In this document: positions 29,392-39,170 of the stretch, one piece after another
Layout: each line of letters begins with the position of its first letter
Position numbering within the stretch: the first letter of the stretch is position 1
Assembly (NCBI GenBank): GCA_001939145.1
Contig: LSRX01000478.1
Span: 465,505-529,504 of the forward strand
Direction: 5' to 3'
DNA length: 64,000 nucleotides
From: Symbiodinium microadriaticum
Lineage: Eukaryota; Sar; Dinophyceae; Suessiales; Symbiodiniaceae
Made by a program: the position numbers and the translations under genes
The notes under the pieces: model-generated
Seen by the model: the letters and a program-made list of their open reading frames with translations, nothing else
What the model was told of the DNA's origin: nothing
The model's database searches: none

Positions 29392-29479
29392 CCCAGACCC
29401 CCTGCAAATCCAAAAAGTAGATCCGAGCCTTTAGTAGCATAGGGTGGTTCTACTTTCTAGATCCTTCCGGGGGTCTGGG
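29392..29479. mobile_element. Family A element, internally deleted
   Basis: CCCAGACCCCCTGCAAATCC...GATCCTTCCGGGGGTCTGGG. Confidence 0.85.
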
Positions 29480-29553
29480 GTGACTTGGTCTTTTTCGCAC
29501 TTTCGACTGCCCGGCATGCGCCTGTGCCAAGCGTACCCATAGTCCATCCCTGC

Positions 29554-29668
29554 GGGTTGATCCGAAAAGTAGATCCACTAAGGAGGGGTTCCTGTGAAAG
29601 TACCCTATAGTAGCATAGGAGCCCAACTTAAAGGTTCTACTTTCTAGATCCTGCGGGGCGTCTGGGTA
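29554..29668. mobile_element. Family A element, left terminus lost
   Basis: GGGTTGATCCGAAAAGTAG...GATCCTGCGGGGCGTCTGGGT. Confidence 0.8.
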
Positions 29669-29979
29669 CCTCGTCAGATCTTGATCCACCATATACCAAA
29701 GACTAGCACAGCAATCCGTTTGCTGACCATCATATGCAAGATTCCGGTTCTAACGCTAGTTACGTGAGCGAGCTTTGTGAATCAGGGATCTAGACTTCCT
29801 GCGCCCGCTAAATTGCCCAAAGAACTATAGCCCCATCCAGGTATCCCTCTCTGGGTGAAGAGGAGTCGTTTCCCAGCCTGTTGCAATCCTAATCAACTCT
29901 AGCTCTAAGTCTTAAGCCCCAAGCCAACAACCCCAAGCCCCAGACCTTTATCCCTGAGCCCTCTGTAGATCCTTCATAG

Positions 29980-30067
29980 GGTCTGGCGCATCTTCCAAGA
30001 GGTCGTTCTCGAGATCTCGCACACGGAGTATGAAGTGACAATCATCGAGGATGTTCGGCTTTCATAA
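29980..30067 (+). CDS. Candidate terminal exon, function unknown
   Basis: AG acceptor at 29978-29979, then VWRIFQEVVLEISHTEYEVT, IIEDVRLS, TAA. Alternating hydrophobic/charged residues are strongly protein-like. Phase 1 entry. Confidence 0.45.
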
Positions 30068-30582
30068 GATTTCAGCAGAGTTTCAGAAGGGTTCTGTGCG
30101 GGTGTTGTCTTGCTTGTGGACAACTGCGCTGCAAGATTTTTGGCTTTTAAGGGTATAGAATAATCTTGGATTTGAGATTCTGCATCGAGGGTCTGCAGGT
30201 TGGAGGGATCCAGGGCTAGGGTTTCGGATTAGGATGCGGGGCCGAATGTGCCTTACAACGTGTTCGTAGACTTGTGACGAGGTCTATAAAGGGGGATAGA
30301 CGAATCAGCAGTAATCTGCTATTGTAGTGCGTATGCAAATGTCGTATCCTGTCTCCAAGATCCTATTGCACACCTATTGGTCTACCTGGTCATCTCCCTG
30401 ACCCTTGAAAGGAGTTCAAAGGCGTGGGACTCCAAGAACACATCCTAAAACGCAAACCCTGCACTAAGCCCCTAGCCCTACAGGCCAACAACAAATGCTA
30501 AAGGTGTTGCGAGACACCCAAATACCCGAAACTTATGCTACACCCCTCGGAAGATAAATGCCTAGTCGCTTCAGACGGCATC

Positions 30583-30830
30583 ATGCGCGCCAGCTGCGTT
30601 TATGGTGTCTTTCTCGCGCTCCTCCAAGCGGTTGCTGGCGGGGGCGACGACATTGACGCTTTCGCGCAGGAGCTCGAGGAGGCTCCGGCTGCGCCGGCGG
30701 CGGAGGGCTCGGGGGGCTCGGACGTGCGGCCTGGAACGCCAACGTCTCCGGCAGATGCGGGAGCTGCACCTGAAGGCAACGGCAATGGCGACGGACCTGG
30801 GCAGGCCGGCAATCGCTTCAGCCTCCCTGT
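30583..30830 (+). CDS. Candidate first exon of a secreted protein
   Basis: ATG at 30583 gives MRASCVYGVFLALLQAVAGG, a good signal peptide. It is followed by an acidic/alanine-proline region (GDDIDAFAQELEEAPAAPAA) and a glycine/asparagine-rich linker. The island is markedly GC-rich against its surroundings. The frame then leads via CCTGTGACTG (possible GTGACT donor) into CCCTAAA-type repeats. An upstream in-frame ATG at 30535 lacks the signal character. Function unknown. Confidence 0.45.
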
Positions 30831-30854
30831 GACTGTCTGGTGCAGTGGTAAAAA

Positions 30855-30960
30855 CCGTAACCCCGAAACCCTAAATCCTAAAACCCTAAACCCCTAAACC
30901 CCTACAAGGGTTTGGAATAGGGTTTAGGGGTTTTGGGGTTTAGAGTTTTGGGCTTAAGGA
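30855..30960. repeat. Telomere-like tracts, C-strand then G-strand
   Basis: CCCTAAACCCCTAAACCCC switches at about 30905 to GGTTTAGGGGTTTTGGGG, a head-to-head arrangement with a short spacer. Confidence 0.85.
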
Positions 30961-31053
30961 ACTACCAGTACTATTCGCGGGCCCCTTATTATTATTGTAA
31001 TTCTAATAGAATATACTCCAAGACCCCGATCGAATTAGTAAGGCCCGTATACT
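30957..31053. mobile_element. Family G element, diverged
   Basis: ACCAGTACTATTCGCGGGCC...GAATTAGTAAGGCCCGTA. Confidence 0.55.
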
Positions 31054-31195
31054 ACTTTCAAATTACTAAGTTCCTGATGCATTACGTGGTATTGTAAAGG
31101 TACGATGATTCATCCCCTGCCACCTGTTCGCTTGCCGTGGTTGCATTCTCGTGCGTTTGTGTTGCTTTCGCGTGGGGTTTTGTCGAGGACCTTTT

Positions 31196-31290
31196 CAGGT
31201 GGGTAGTTACCGTTACAGGAGCCTTATAGACGGTCTATATACCTAAAAGAAGCCTGATAGAAGCCCTATATACCCTAAACTCCCCACCTG
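31196..31290. mobile_element. Family H inverted-repeat element
   Basis: CAGGTGGGTAGTTACCGTTA left and TAAACTCCCCACCTG right; the interior has paired AGGAGCCTTATAGA and AGAAGCCTGATAGA blocks. Related copies: 51056-51143 and a partial one at 32355-32400. Confidence 0.8.
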
Positions 31291-31313
31291 TAGTTTCCTT
31301 TAACGTGGTGCAG

Positions 31314-31376
31314 GAAACAAGGCAGAGACGATTTCTCCCACTTCGACTCGCGGACAAGGCGCTGCGCATGCTACTT
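31314..31376 (+). CDS. Candidate exon, function unknown
   Basis: GTGCAG acceptor, then ETRQRRFLPLRLADKALRML + LR before a GGTTTAGGG tract. No clear donor. Confidence 0.33.
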
Positions 31377-31697
31377 AGGGTTGAGGGTTTAGGGGATTAG
31401 GGTTTAGGGCCCCCCCCACACTCGTTGCGTTGCCTGCATATCCCTTAAGGGTTTCATATCTAAGTACACCATAGTGTAGCCCAAAACCCTAGTGGAATTA
31501 TGAAGGCCGTGATAGAACCCTGAAAGAACGTGTTATAGTCACCCTTCACTGGAATCCGCAAAAAAGAACCCCATTCTACTTCTTAAGGCCCCGACACCCA
31601 GTGAAGTGGTACTTGGGGGTCAGGGACTTGGTAGAGGACCCCTTGGGGGCACTTTTCGGTCTACTTCTTACCTGCTTACCCGACCCCACAAGTAAGC

Positions 31698-31790
31698 GTT
31701 CCCAGATCTTCCATACCCCCTTCATTAAGGAAGGTACCTTGAATCGCATCAGGAACCCTACCATAGTTTGAGCTACAGTTCTTAGATATC
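31698..31790. mobile_element. Family C-related half element
   Basis: CCCAGATCTTCCATACCCCC and AAGGAAGGTACCTTGAATC match the left half of the variant with AGATC in the arm. Confidence 0.5.
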
Positions 31791-31879
31791 TTTCTTCAAC
31801 ATCCTTCGAGCCATTGAGACGAGAAGGCTTCAAGGGCTTGGGATTTGTGGGCTGCAGGGGTTTACCTCGCATTTATGTT

Positions 31880-32260
31880 TTTTATAAAGTTCAGGGGTTT
31901 AGGGTTTAGGGATTAGGGTAGGAGTTTAGCGCTGTGGGTCTTGGGTTTGGCAACCCCAAATAGCCTTAAACAGAGGAAATGACATGAAGGAACCCTAAAC
32001 AGGCGTTTAGGGTTTAGGGTAGGTTTCTCAGGGTTCAGGCAGGGTGAAGAGTTCTCCAAGTCTGAGAGAGAGCCCGCAGCTTCTCAGACCAACTGCGAGT
32101 CATCCTACTAGCCTGGCCCTTCGTTGATGCAGAACCCCGAGGCCCAATACCCCTGATTTTTAGCCTGAAGGGTTTAGGGCTTAGGGTTTAGGGGTTTAGG
32201 GTTTCGGGGTTCAGGGTTAGGGAATTAAGGAACCTGCCTTAACTTATGGGGGGGGCTTTC
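31880..32260. repeat. Scattered TTTAGGG tracts
   Basis: G-strand runs at 31890-31915, 32008-32025 and 32165-32215. No gene seen between them. Confidence 0.75.
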
Positions 32261-32405
32261 TAGTGTGATTTACGGTCGCTTTCTTGGAAGTCTGTATAGG
32301 CTAGTTTTCACAGCATGCAGGAAAAACCACTGGGGGTACTGTCATTAAAGGAAGCTACAGGTGGGGAGTTTAGGGTCTAGGGCTTCCATAAGGCTTCTAT
32401 AGCCC

Positions 32406-32508
32406 TAAGGGTCCATGTACTCATATAGTATATGCATTGGCCTTAATGTAGTCCCTATACAGGTACCTTGGGGCCAATGTATATACTATATGAGTACATG
32501 GACCCTTA
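32406..32508. repeat. Near-perfect 37-bp palindrome
   Basis: Arms 32406-32442 (TAAGGGTCCATGTACTCATA...) and 32472-32508 pair with one mismatch around a 29-base loop. It does not match families A-H. Confidence 0.95.
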
Positions 32509-32584
32509 GGGTAAGGTATATAGGAAAATGTCCTAGACGTCAGGCCCGGTCCTTCACATGGAAGCTTTTTCAGCGTTCAGATTT

Positions 32585-32689
32585 GGGACTTTCCGAGAAT
32601 TAGGGTACCTTATTTTGGGGTCCTTATAATAAGGATCCTACTATTCAGGGTGCTATATTAGGGTCCCCTATTTTCGGAAACCCCCAGTT
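32585..32689. mobile_element. Family F element
   Basis: GGGACTTTCCGAGAATTAGG left and CCCTATTTTCGGAAACCCCC right, with core ATAAGGATCCTACTATTCAG. Confidence 0.88.
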
Positions 32690-32999
32690 GAGGGTGAATT
32701 ATTTTTAGAAGCTCAGTTCTGTTAGCTGCGAACCCTAAGCCCACAGCGCCTAAACCCCCAAAACCCGAACCCAGATAATCAGTTTGAAAAACTCTCAGTG
32801 TGCAGCCAGAGCTCTGAGCATGTAAAAAAGGCTACCGGGAGTCGGCATGCACTTCTGTCCCGTTCTTTCAGTATAGTAGGTACGGCATCCTATATACCCC
32901 AAAACCTCATTCTAGCTATGTAGGGTCGACCCTTACATCCCATTATATCAGCATAGTACATATAGACCCCAAACCCCTCCATTCTACCTATGTAGACCT

Positions 33000-33298
33000 C
33001 AGCAGTAAAAACCCTAACACCCCAAAAAGCCCTCTACTAACCAGAAATCTCCAATAATAAAGCCCTCAACCCGAAGCCCCATAAAGGAAGCCCCTTAACC
33101 ATTAAACCCCTAAACCCCCTAAAGCCCTAATCCCCTAAGCCCATAAACCCCTAAAGACTTCGGTCCGGGAGGAAAGGACCCTTGATAGGAACTCCCTGAA
33201 AGAATCCATAAAGGAACACATAAAGGAACCCTTAAAGAAACCCTTAAAGGAGCCCATAAAGGAACCCGAAACGGAACACTTAAAGCAGAAATCTTCGA
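33000..33298. repeat. Degenerate C-strand CCCTAAA tract and AAAGGAACCC repeats
   Basis: 33000-33150 has CCCCTAAA-type units. 33175-33290 has about eight CCCATAAAGGAACAC-type units, the inverse of the repeat at 1530-1713. Confidence 0.75.
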
Positions 33299-33390
33299 AA
33301 GCTTCGCAGGACTACCTCACGCCCACGCAGAACCGCATGCTCCAGGATTCCTCCTGCTGTTGCTGCTGTGGCTTCCTAGAGACTCCAAAC
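33299..33390 (+). CDS. Candidate exon with a Cys5 stretch
   Basis: GCAG acceptor, then KSSKASQDYLTPTQNRMLQD and SSCCCCCGFLE. The cysteine run comes from a TGC/TGT trinucleotide tract. No donor identified. Confidence 0.35.
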
Positions 33391-33394
33391 TTTA

Positions 33395-33510
33395 GGGCTT
33401 TAGGGCCTAAAATTTAGGGTTAAGGGCCTAAAATTTAGGGCTCAGGGCCTAAAATTTAGGGTTTAGGGTTTACAACTTAGGGGTTTAGGGTTTAGGGTGT
33501 ATTTCCCACA
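33395..33510 (+). repeat. TTTAGGG tract with CCTAAAATTTAGG units
   Basis: Three GGGCCTAAAATTTAGGG units, each palindromic around AAATTT, then plain TTTAGGG. Confidence 0.85.
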
Positions 33511-33529
33511 GGCGCGCGAGCATTGAAAA

Positions 33530-33609
33530 GTGGACCCTACTTCTAAAGGGTACCTTGTGGGAACCCTTTTCCAAGGATCAACTTTTCGGATCCTCCCAGG
33601 GGCCTGGGT
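33530..33609. mobile_element. Family A element, right half
   Basis: GGACCCTACTTCTAAAGGG...CGGATCCTCCCAGGGGCCTGGGTA. Confidence 0.75.
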
Positions 33610-33692
33610 AGACACTCCTTAATGTAGGAGCGCCCTAAGTCCTCGAACCCAACATGAGCGCTATTTTGTCCGTAGCATCCTTACCTTGAACC

Positions 33693-33779
33693 GATTTTTC
33701 GAAGTCTGAGATCGACAAATACAGCAGGCCGCAGGCATTTCCAGCCAGTAAAGCACCCTTGCAGCGGGGCTTTGGGGTG
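33693..33779 (+). CDS. Candidate exon, function unknown
   Basis: The frame reads DFSKSEIDKYSRPQAFPASK and continues APLQRGFG. Neither boundary is certain. Confidence 0.28.
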
Positions 33780-33867
33780 TGTGTGTGGGGTACTGAACGG
33801 AAGTTCAGGTTAAGGGGCAGGGTTGTGGTAAGAAGGCAGCTCTTTGTTGCCCTGAATCCGGTGAAAG

Positions 33868-33952
33868 GTAGAACCCCTAAACCCTAAACCCCTAAACCCT
33901 AAACCCCTAAACCCTAAACCCTAAACCCCTAAACCCATAAAACCCTAACCTT
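33868..33952 (-). repeat. CCCTAAA array
   Basis: About ten near-perfect CCCTAAACCC units. Confidence 0.93.
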
Positions 33953-33992
33953 TGCGCCCACTTGTGAACCCAAAAGTACAACTCCAAGACAG

Positions 33993-34055
33993 GAGCGCCT
34001 CGCTGGGACGGATCGTGCCGTTGGGAGGCGACTTTGGGTCCCTTTGCGCGAGGGA
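33993..34055 (+). CDS. Candidate exon, function unknown
   Basis: GACAG acceptor, then ERLAGTDRAVGRRLWVPLRE, GC-rich, followed by telomere-like sequence. Confidence 0.33.
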
Positions 34056-34139
34056 TTCGGTTTAAGGCTTTGGGTTTAGGGTTTTGGGTTTAGGGTTTAG
34101 GGTTCAGCAGCTCCGGATCGAGCAGTTTTAAAGAAGAGT

Positions 34140-34640
34140 TGTATTCACGGTTTAGACATAACACCCACCCACCCTTAGAATCCCATAACATAAGGAAATA
34201 AAAAGTTCCTTCTTGACATTACAGCGACCGTTCCCAAATTACATCGTCACATCGAGCGAATCCATGAAGAAAGTCTCCACCCAAGACTGAAAGACTTAAA
34301 GACGCTATCGCCTTAGTGGCTCTGTCTTGAGCCATCCAATGGCCTACGACCGGACAAAACTCAAACTCTCTAGTTCGACTCTTCGCCGTCGTCTGCAAAG
34401 AGCTGACGTGACTTTGCACGTCTTCGTTTCATGAGCATCACAGAGGCAACAGCATGATACCTCTAGCTCACCCGCACAGAGAAGCACATCACCGACACCG
34501 CCAACCAACACCCTGATCACACGCGACCCTCCAATCCACGCAAAATTGCAAGACTTCAAGACGCCATCGCTTCAGCGGCTCTTTCTTCAGCCATCTGTTT
34601 CCGTTTCACAGACTCTTCGCCACAGCAGCCGAAGTAGTAT
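34140..34640. other. Spacer with a duplicated motif
   Basis: GACGCTATCGCCTTAGTGGC and GACGCCATCGCTTCAGCGGC (34291 and 34560) are diverged copies of the same block about 270 bases apart. No gene is supported. Confidence 0.4.
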
Positions 34641-34737
34641 CCTGTATCCCAACACCAATTGATTTGACGCTAGGACGCCATTGTTCTGGTAGAACACACG
34701 ACGCCTAGAATGACTGCTTGAGTGCCTCCTGCCTGCC

Positions 34738-34878
34738 CCCCTCCCCTCCCCTGCCCTGCCCTCTGCCCTGCCCTGCCCTGCCCTGCCCTGCAGGCCCCAG
34801 GGCAGGGAACCGCCTTGCCCTGCCCTGCCCCCCTGCCCTGCCCTGCCCTGCCCTGCCCTGCCCTGCCCTACAGACCCT
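34738..34878. repeat. (CCCTG)n pentanucleotide array
   Basis: About 25 units of CCCTG with a short interruption at 34793-34815. Open frames over it are low-complexity artefacts. Confidence 0.97.
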
Positions 34879-34910
34879 GCCTGCCCTGGGGAACGCAGGA
34901 GGTTGGAAGG

Positions 34911-35018
34911 AAAAAAACCTAACTGCGTCAGTTAGGGCTGTTTTGCTTTTTGGTGTGGTGGGGGTGGATTGGGAGGGAAAAACCTAACTGCGGCAGTTAG
35001 GGCTGTTTTACTCTTTGG
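34911..35018. repeat. Duplicated block with CCTAACTG / CAGTTAGG hairpin
   Basis: AAAACCTAACTGCGTCAGTTAGGG and the like recur about 66 bp apart, each followed by CTGTTTTGCTTTTTGGTG-type sequence. Confidence 0.85.
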
Positions 35019-35019
35019 T

Positions 35020-35226
35020 GATCATTGCCCACGAAGGTTTGATTATTGCCCACGACGGTTTGATCACTGCCCACGAAGGTTTGATCACTGCCCACGAAGG
35101 TTTGATCACTGCCCACGAAGGTTTGATCACTGCCCACCAAGGTTTGATCACTGCCCACGAAGGTTTGATCATTGCCCACGAAGGTTATCACTGCCCACGA
35201 AGGTTTGATCACTGCCCACGAAGGGG
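35020..35226. repeat. 21-bp tandem repeat, about 10 copies
   Basis: GATCACTGCCCACGAAGGTTT repeated head to tail with few substitutions; one unit has lost the TG at its junction. The unit length is a multiple of three, so all frames stay open. Confidence 0.97.
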
Positions 35227-35414
35227 TATAAGGTTTATGTATATATGGTAGAGAGGTTTAGGGATTTAGGGTTTAGGAGTTTAGGGTTTAGGGGGGTTTA
35301 GAGTTTAGGGTTTTGGGTTTCGAAACCCTTAACCCTGAACCAAGATTGATTTTGCCACCATGTCTTGACAGTCGAGTAAGTAAGCCCAATCCCTTTAGAA
35401 CTCAACACTTTGGA

Positions 35415-35490
35415 ATGGAGCTTGCCGGGGAAACTGCACAAGAGAGGCTTGACGTGGTCCTCCCTGGTCAAAGAGGCGAGTCAACACTTA
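35415..35490 (+). CDS. Candidate exon, function unknown
   Basis: MELAGETAQERLDVVLPGQR + GESTLR, GC-balanced and helical/beta mixed. The frame is open upstream to 35313. It ends near AG-GGTAGGG. Confidence 0.38.
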
Positions 35491-35634
35491 GGGTAGGGTG
35501 TTTAACCCTGGGGAGTACACTATAATACAAAACCGTACCATATAGCACAATTAACGTAGCATAAGAAATCGGGCTTCAAGTGAGTAGGCAGGAACCCCTT
35601 TAAGGTCTAAACCCTAAACCCTATTTGTGTTTAG

Positions 35635-36271
35635 GTGGGAAAGATGAGCTCTGATGCTCTGAGCAGTGCTGGCTTCTTCAGGCATTCCCGCAGAATGGCT
35701 CCTCTCATGAATTGGAACAGCGTTACTCGAAAGAGTTTAAGCATGGGCCTAAGGGACTACAGCACGGTTTTTGTGAGTCGGTCACTCCCCACAAAAAAGA
35801 ACATGCACGCATGCATGCATGCATATATTCGATCATGCATGATATATGAAAACAATGAACCTTAATTAAGGAAGGCAACCAACTTTAATTAAGGACGATG
35901 AATTTAAGGACTATACACTCTGATTAGAATTGAAAACTTAGAGCCGCTTTCCGGAATCGACTATTGGGACATTTCGGCATGGTACATCATATAACGCCTG
36001 TGCTAAAATATTAGCGCAGGGGGTGGTGAGACCCAGCAGCTCGCCAGAAGAAGATGTCTCTCCCACTGCAGTGTTTGGGACAGCGACGCCGGGTGAGCTC
36101 AGTGAGCACACGCTCCAAATTGTACTGTGCAGCTTGGTTAAGAAACCAAACGGATGCAACGATGAAAAGGATGCAGCGATGTCATGGTGGCTTGCAGAAC
36201 CCCCCCCCCATGTCATTACAAATGTACATGGGCAGCAGCCGGAGGAGCACCACGTTTGCTCCTTCTCGTGA
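35635..36271 (+). CDS. Two-exon gene model, function unknown
   Basis: Exon 1 (35635-35772) begins after TTTAG and reads 46 codons, including MSSDALSSAGFFRHSRRMAP and MNWNSVTRKSLSMGLRDYST. It ends exactly at a canonical GTGAGT. Exon 2 (36020-36271) begins after GCGCAG and reads GVVRPSSSPEEDVSPTAVFG...GELSEHTLQIVLCSLVKK... to TGA. Both ends are phase 0, so the 247-bp intron (35773-36019) joins an uninterrupted 130-codon frame. The intron holds an ACATGCATGC microsatellite and CCTTAATTAAGG palindromes resembling family C. A further GC-rich frame, 36287-36350 (ALRPEGYPGFDEAFT), could be a downstream exon if exon 2 is spliced before its stop. No family is recognised. Confidence 0.48.
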
Positions 36272-36374
36272 ATGATCACGACCCAGGAGAGATGGGGGGC
36301 TCACTGCACTGCGCTTCGTCCCGAGGGCTATCCCGGGTTCGATGAGGCATTCACGGTGGTTTTTGCTCAGCTAA

Positions 36375-36625
36375 AGCCCTTAATTCCTAAACCCTCAACC
36401 CTGAACCCCTAAACACTAAAACCCTTAAACCCCCCAAACCCCTAGACCCTGAACCCCAAAGCGCAGCGAAAGCGCTTCTGGCTTTCCGGCTCCACTACAT
36501 CCTACACCTCGGCTCGAGACTTTTGGGCTTCGAGGTTTTAAGGTTTAAAGTTTTATGGGTTTAGGGTTTAAGTTTTTTTGGTGCTTAGGGTTTAGAGTTT
36601 TTTGGGTTTAGGGAATAAGTTTCCA
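36375..36625. repeat. Telomere-like tracts, both orientations
   Basis: C-strand CCCTAAACCC at 36385-36460 and G-strand TTTAGGG at 36535-36620, separated by about 75 bases of GC-rich sequence. Confidence 0.8.
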
Positions 36626-36796
36626 TTGGGTTTAGGGGTCTCTAGTTTTAGGGCTACCCAAAGCAACGAAAGGAACCGAAAAAGACGACAAACAAGATCA
36701 AGCAGATGGCAGGCTCCCCAAGAAAAGCACAGTATCCCTGCTTTGAAGTAGCTCGGTCTAGTAGAGATGGGGGTCGGGATAGTCAGGCCAATTCCC

Positions 36797-36875
36797 CCCA
36801 TAGGCTCTATGATACTTATACTAGAACGGGTTATACTAGAACGAGCCCCAAAACCCTTTTCTATTGGTCAGGCCC
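36797..36875. mobile_element. Family G element, right half
   Basis: ACTTATACTAGAACGGGTTA...TTCTATTGGTCAGGCCCCTAA. Confidence 0.6.
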
Positions 36876-36939
36876 CTAATCTATACAAGGAAGACAAGCT
36901 ACGTGTGACCCTAAACTCCAAAGCCCGTGCCGTATCCAG

Positions 36940-37003
36940 GGTCCGTGTCATCGATATTGTCGGTGGCAGCTGGATGGCCGACATGCGACAGCAGCCTGGC
37001 AAG
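36940..37003 (+). CDS. Candidate internal exon, function unknown
   Basis: CCAG acceptor, then VRVIDIVGGSWMADMRQQPG + K, ending at a GTGTTG donor. Strong third-position GC. Entry phase 2, exit phase 0. Confidence 0.45.
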
Positions 37004-37048
37004 GTGTTGGGATGTGTTGGGGAGTTTCGGTGGTTTTGGGGCGTTTGG

Positions 37049-37111
37049 GGCCAGCATAGTACGGCACCCTTTTGATAAGGACCCCAAAAGGGACCATACT
37101 TTAGAGAACTA
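37049..37111. mobile_element. Family E element, right half
   Basis: AGTACGGCACCCTTTTGATA...ACTTTAGAGAACTACCCA. Confidence 0.75.
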
Positions 37112-37179
37112 CCCACTTACCCTGCGCTGATATGTCCACTGCCTCTTCCGCTCCTGCACACTTACTAACATCATCTTTT

Positions 37180-37262
37180 GGGGTTTAGGAGGGGGGGGTC
37201 AGGGCTTAAGGGTTTAGTAGGGTTTAGTAGGGGCTTAGAGAGTTTAGGGTTTAGGGGTTCAG
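37180..37262 (+). repeat. TTTAGGG/TTTAGTAGGG tract
   Basis: GGGTTTAGTAGGGTTTAGTAGG variants. Confidence 0.8.
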
Positions 37263-37368
37263 CAGTACGCTTTGTGGCTTCTTGGTCTCGGAGTTCCTCT
37301 CCTTGCATTTTAAACATCATGTTTTTGCCGTAGCAAGAAAAGGATTCGAGATGTTTTTGACGGGCCAC

Positions 37369-37464
37369 TTGGAGGTTCATGGGACTTAGTAAGTACTGTT
37401 ATAAGTACCTTACTTGGAGGTTAGAAGTAATTACAGGTTTGCTAAGTCCCATGAACCTTTAAGC
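37369..37464. mobile_element. Family B element
   Basis: CACTTGGAGGTTCATGGGAC...CCCATGAACCTTTAAGCA; interior ACTGTTATAAGTACCTTAC. Confidence 0.88.
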
Positions 37465-37562
37465 ACTGGGGCAGAGACCCGACAGGACCCAGGAGCGGAG
37501 CCCCAACAAGGAGAGCAAGGGGATTTCCCTAAATACTACACCGAGAATCGAGCTTTTCCCCA

Positions 37563-37922
37563 GTGAATCCTATGCAGGCCTTAATTAAGCTGAACCCAGA
37601 ATCGATGTTCCAAATCTTTCTGGGGATTTGGGATCATGGATTCGGGCCCCACGAACTGTGTTGGTGTGGGCCTACTACGGGGGCTAGCAACAATGAAAGA
37701 GGATTTGGAAGGTATGCTGTTATAGCAGAATATGAGAATGGTAGTGTGATGACATACTTGTTCAAGGGACTGCGAAGGAACCTTATGAGTACTTCCTTAA
37801 CGGCAGTGTTGGCCGTATGCGTATGTATATACGATCTTACTCCAAGGTCATGCGGCTTGGGGTATTTATTGGAACTACTTGGAGGGTCGGGGGACTTAGT
37901 AAGTAGGTATTTTATGGACTAA
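37563..37922 (+). CDS. Unassigned open frame (119 codons)
   Basis: ATG-less open frame with RYAVIAEYENGSVMTYLFKG and LRRNLMSTSLTAVLAVCVCI. Length exceeds chance expectation in this TAG-rich DNA, but codon use is less GC-rich than the other candidates. The last part translates a family B variant. Confidence 0.27.
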   Translation: MNPMQALIKLNPESMFQIFLGIWDHGFGPHELCWCGPTTGASNNERGFGRYAVIAEYENGSVMTYLFKGLRRNLMSTSLTAVLAVCVCIYDLTPRSCGLGYLLELLGGSGDLVSRYFMD

Positions 37923-38010
37923 TGATATCATAGCCCTAATTAGGATCCCTTGTGATGGTACGTATAAGTCTACTTAGTAGCTACTTACTGAGTCCCCTGA
38001 CCCCCCAAGT
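37875..38010. mobile_element. Family B variant with a different interior
   Basis: TACTTGGAGGGTCGGGGGAC...GTCCCCTGACCCCCCAAGT. The arms match each other well while the core differs from other B copies, suggesting a subfamily. Confidence 0.8.
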
Positions 38011-38071
38011 GCCCCCATTGGCCCTAAATAGATACACGTCAAGACACCTTCATCTCAGCTACATCAAACTC

Positions 38072-38171
38072 CCCAGATCCTCCAAAATCCCTCGATTAAG
38101 GAAGCGGTCTTAAATGGTAGTGGGGTCCCTAATCTGGTTTAAGGTATATTCCTTAATTAAAGGGTTTTGGA
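38072..38171. mobile_element. Family C-related element
   Basis: CCCCAGATCCTCCAAAATCC...CCTTAATTAAAGGGTTTTGG. A second, weaker copy lies at 38366-38455. Confidence 0.65.
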
Positions 38172-38654
38172 AGCCATAGTCGAATGACAGACGGACTTCA
38201 AGAGTAGATGGCGGTTAAGTATGCAAACCTCTATCGACTTTGCAGGTTCATGGGAAGCGGGCAGTAGGCGTGTAACATGTTTCTCAGAAGGTCTTGATAA
38301 GTTTGAGTAGTCAGAAGTATGCTTCGAAGCACCCTAACTGCTGTCACGTGTTCATGCTTGTAGCATATGCGAGGTTTCTCCGAATTAGGTAGGATCCTTA
38401 ATATGATTTAAGGTTTAAGGTATATGCCTTAATTCAAGGATTTCGGAAGATGTGGGTGGGAATTCAGAGAACGAATCTGTGACTCAGGATAGCACGTCAC
38501 GAATACAGTGCCGAGGCTCTGCCAGCGAGAGCGAATGTTGAGAGGTTTTTGAGATTGTGATGGTTTGCGGTTTTGGGGTTTAGGGTTCAGGAGTCTAGGG
38601 TTTAGGGGGTTTAGGGTTTGAATTTCGGTTTCTTTACCTGGGAGAGGTGTAAGG

Positions 38655-38910
38655 TACTGTGGGATCTGGAACACTGCACTGCACTGTACAACTATTTTAT
38701 TTTTTAGCTTCTTCCGAGGAAACATCCAAATCCTACACCGGATTTTGGGAGAAAATGCATGGTCTTGGGTTTGGGGTGCTCCGGAACTTAGCTGAGCGGT
38801 ATGGAGTGATGGGTTTTCTGGGCTTCGGAACAACTACCTACCTTGTTGGGGTTGAGGGTTTGGTTTCGGGACCGGCCCCCTCCCCGTTAAGTCATGGATT
38901 GCTAGGATGA
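38655..38910 (+). CDS. Unassigned open frame
   Basis: Contains RNLAERYGVMGFLGFGTTTY, a glycine-rich hydrophobic segment that might cross a membrane. No boundaries defined; overlaps telomere-like sequence on the left. Confidence 0.25.
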
Positions 38911-39096
38911 ACAGTTTGGTGGCGCGCTCTATGTTTGCAGACCCCTGAGATCCCCTAAAAGAGCCCCTGCAAAATATCCTCCTTTAGTCGTGCCGGTTCA
39001 TTCATCGGGGGTTCTAAACTCTAGACTCTAAACCCTGCACCCTTATAAAACCCTATAATCCTCTTTTAGATCCCTTTAAGGAACCCTTACAGGAAC

Positions 39097-39148
39097 CCCC
39101 CGAATTAGGGCGTTCCACTTTCTAGATGCTCCCGACGCCCTCTGGGTC
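39097..39148. mobile_element. Family A fragment, right end
   Basis: CCGAATTAGGGCGTTCCACT...TCCCGACGCCCTCTGGGT. Confidence 0.55.
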
Positions 39149-39170
39149 TGCACTGTAGCAGCCTAAAACA

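Noticed and set aside
29175..29420. Gene spanning the family G element and following exon
   Set aside because: Three different frames look plausible in this GC-rich stretch, so a specific model could not be defended.
34718..34987. Proline/leucine/cysteine-rich proteins
   Set aside because: They are translations of the CCCTG pentanucleotide array.
35020..35226. CRISPR-like array
   Set aside because: The 21-bp units are contiguous with no spacers, and the genome is eukaryotic.
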